Source: Oscheius sp. JU75
Taxonomy: Eukaryota; Nematoda; Chromadorea; Rhabditida; Rhabditidae
Direction: 5' to 3'
Assembly (NCBI GenBank): GCA_037178855.1
Contig: JASJZC010000007.1
Location: 10,788,001 to 10,852,000 of the forward strand
Length of the DNA stretch: 64,000 nucleotides
In this document: positions 61,775 through 64,000 of the stretch, piece by piece
How the letters are laid out: each line of letters starts with the position of its first letter
Position numbering within the stretch: position 1 is the first letter of the stretch
The notes under the pieces: model-generated
The model's input: the letters and a program-made list of their open reading frames with translations, nothing else
Databases searched by the model: none
Told to the model about the DNA's origin: nothing
Made by a program: the position numbers and the translations under genes

Positions 61775-62491
61775 ATGCAAGTAGGTGTTTTGTGCCAGGT
61801 TTCTCGATTTCGCATTTCTTCTCAGCTCAACATTAAAAAAGAGGATCTTGATGACTACGATGATGCTTTTCAACTGATAAGTGATTTGGAAAATGAGCAG
61901 GAGCCTCCTGTAGCCCGACCCATCCCATGTCGAATGCCACCACTACCCATTCCATCGCTGCCTCTCTCTCTGGATTGGGGTCTCATAGAGAGCTATAACA
62001 AAGAGTCACACTTTTTGAAGAGATGCCTCCTTGAACAGGAAAAGTAGGAAAATATTCTAATTTCAGCAAAAAAATTCTTTCCAGGGAGCTAGAAGAGCCT
62101 CCAAAAACACCGGTCTCGGAGCCTGAGCCTCCGATATATACCGACCAAAATGGCTACACATACTGGCTTCGCAATCGAAAGACCGTAATTTCTGAGAATC
62201 GGGAGCTTTTGCTAAAGTAAGAAGCTCGTTTTGAAATCACAAGAAATCCCTTAGGTGCAGCTCAGATATTGCCTGCGGTGCCTTTGCCTGCATGCGCAAT
62301 GGAGATATCATAGCTGCCGGGGAACATTCTCACCTGCCAGGGCGTCCGACCATTTACAAGATAGAGGTATGTTACTCAACTCGTCCCAAGTTCCAGAGAT
62401 TTAGGGCACGAAAATCATAAAACCGTCCAAGAAAAGAAAGTCATCAACTGTTGTCTCTACTGTCCCGGTCAAAATTAAGTTTGAAATTTAG
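61775..62491 (+). CDS. FLYWCH-type zinc finger-like protein
   Basis: Five exons. The N-terminus is acidic (KKEDLDDYDDAFQLISDLE) then Pro-rich (RPIPCRMPPLPIPSLPLSLD). The C-terminal module reads YTDQNGYTYWLRNRKTVI, KCSSDIACGAFACMRNGDII and AAGEHSHLPGRP. The aromatic GYxYW, the two Cys and the closing HSH fit a FLYWCH zinc finger (C-x-C-H-x-H type). The tail is basic (KPSKKRKSSTV). In nematodes, FLYWCH proteins (FLH, PEB-1) are DNA-binding regulators; here that is inference. The first exon codes only MQ. The stop is 5 nt from the opposing stop of the dehydrogenase gene. Confidence 0.6.
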
Positions 62492-62496
62492 AAAAT

Positions 62497-63921
62497 CTAC
62501 ATGTTACCCACATACATGATTTTTTTAAGCCGGCTATGACTATCGATTACAAATAGATGTCCATACCTGGCTCTGGGGTACTTGGCAGTGATGGCGTGAT
62601 AGTAGTTGTCAACTACGAGGTTGATATTGGAAGAGCTCATGGAAAGATAGAGGTTGTTCCACATTGTAGCAACTGAGATTGTCAGATTAAAATATCCCGA
62701 GAGGACAGTTACAGTAATTTTTGAACTTTTCTCCATACTCCTCCTTAGTCTCCTTGTCCAGTCTCTTCCAAACTGTCTCGACACGGTTGACCATGGCCTG
62801 AGGGTCAATCAGAGGAGTTCTGAAGATTCCCGGCTCGAGCATGCTACACTTGACTCCGAAGTTCTTCAACTCTTGCCTGAAAACCAAAAATGAACTCTTT
62901 TTTTCCCAGAAACCCTGCCTCAGCGCATCCATATAGGCTTCGGCGCCGAATTTGGCAACAACGTATGGCCCGGCTGCCGGAGATGACAATCGTCCGTTGA
63001 CCGACGTCACAGTTACAATACGACCTTGGGATGCTTTCACAAGTTTTTTGAATGCTTGAGTTGTTCTAATGACACCGAGGGTGTTGACCTCAATGGACAG
63101 TTTGTAGTCTTGAATGTTGAGCCAGTCGTCAGGACCATAGCACGAGAAAATGCCCGCGTTGTTCACAATGGCCCAGAGTTCTGAAAAAGGTCGCACGTTC
63201 TTTGAACCTCAAGGGGTCAGACCCACGCCGGACGGCATATTCTTCACCACAAAGTCACGAGCAGCGCTCACACTATCGTCGCTGGTCACATCCAGAGCAA
63301 CTGTCCGGACCTTTGAACACTCATCTCTAAGACTCTTGGCTGCCTGAGGTTGCTATGAGTCTCTATCATCACCAAGACCTACTGGTTCCGTGAGACAGCC
63401 TGCAAAAACGGTTAATCCATTCCCGGCACACTTTTTGGCTAATTCTCGTCCAAATCCCGTGTCGCAACCCGTTATGAAAACAGCCTTCTTAGAAAGATCT
63501 CCTACAGTGAGCAGCTCCCAGATAAATCTGAAAGAATAAAAAACATTGTTGTGAATGGACACGTGTTCTTTCTACGGTATTTAAAAGCTGAACTTGCGAA
63601 AAGAATCTAACCATGTTTTAGAATTTGGTTACTTCGTCCTGCTTTTCATAACGTACCGTCTGACTATAATCCTACTATCCCTTCGAAAAATGTCTGTTTT
63701 AGAATGAGATTAACTTTTTCTGGTGTCATTCTAGCTCAACTACAGTAGTATGACCCAAATCTTAGGCATTTAAAAACGTACACTTAGAATACAATGTTCT
63801 GGGGGAAAAACAGATGTTCCTGGTATAAAGTTAATCCATTGTTTGAAAATTACGAATAAACTGACCTTAAAGTATAATAGCCTATAACTAGAGCGACGAA
63901 TAATGCTGGCAGGGGCAGCAT
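62497..63921 (-). CDS. short-chain dehydrogenase/reductase, retinol dehydrogenase-like
   Basis: Classical SDR, likely on ER membranes. An N-terminal hydrophobic anchor (LPLPALFVALVIGYYTL) leads to the nucleotide-binding motif VFITGCDTGFGRELAKK. Then come VRTVALDVTSDDSV, the NNAG motif (AIVNNAGIFS), GRIVTVTSVNGRLSSP with the catalytic Ser, and the YxxxK pair in GPYVVAKFG. Conserved later blocks include VKCSMLEPGIFRTPL and RYGHLFVIDS. The set matches the RDH/17-beta-HSD6/9 group that oxidises retinol or steroids; nematodes carry many of these (dhs genes). The first intron is about 330 nt; others are 40-60 nt. The substrate cannot be told. The start follows TATTTTCAG. Confidence 0.88.
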
Positions 63922-64000
63922 TGTCTGAAAATACTGATTTGGGTATGAGGAATGACGGACAAGAGGAGCGGGCCCAGAGTTTTGTAAACAGATGAACCAG
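63922..64000. other. upstream edge, nothing seen
   Basis: Only the leader region of the dehydrogenase gene. Confidence 0.3.

Overview
This window looks like a nematode nuclear genome. Three things point there: a ground-like (GRL) domain gene at about 5 kb, a gene for a Tyr/Gln-rich secreted protein with a Cys-rich C-terminal module, and very small spliceosomal introns. Worked-out introns are mostly 35-45 nt, with exactly 38 nt recurring. Many start codons sit just behind a short T-rich stretch ending in AG, as expected for spliced-leader trans-splicing. The species cannot be named from sequence alone. All gene models were built by eye by joining exons in frame across GT-AG (a few GC-AG) introns, so ends of weaker genes are approximate.

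Layout. 0-9 kb: a class A receptor (-), a Tyr/Gln-rich secreted protein (+), a ground-like protein (-), a small membrane protein (+) and CFAP36 (+). 9.8-19.6 kb: three large housekeeping-type genes on the minus strand, namely TFIIB, an ARHGAP11A-type RhoGAP and poly(A) polymerase. 21.4-24.2 kb and 39.5-42.4 kb: two copies of an unusual gene with two kinase domains in series. Between them lie a four-EF-hand protein, a secreted two-domain FKBP, a zinc-ribbon/coiled-coil protein, some small unknown genes and a SOCS4/5-type adaptor. 43.9-46.2 kb: a SET-domain protein. 47-53 kb: small secreted proteins, including two Cys-rich defensin-like peptides, a PH-like small protein and a glycoprotein-hormone-alpha-like cystine-knot protein. 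55-64 kb: a Gly/Met-rich secreted protein, an acidic protein, a single-pass membrane protein, a phospholipase A2-like protein, a 52-residue membrane protein, a FLYWCH-like protein and a short-chain dehydrogenase.

The genes do not form an operon or a single pathway. Neighbours are often convergent with very little space; one pair has 5 nt between the two stop codons. Transcription and RNA (TFIIB, poly(A) polymerase), chromatin (SET, FLYWCH), signalling (GPCR, SOCS, RhoGAP, dual kinases, hormone) and secreted/cuticle functions are interleaved.

Most worth a second look: the duplicated kinase-pseudokinase gene, whose first copy has lost a splice acceptor; the family of small FxC...C peptides, with a frameshifted third member; a PLA2-like protein with Gly in place of the calcium-binding Asp; recurrent GC-AG micro-introns; and a dispersed inverted-repeat element inside and between genes.
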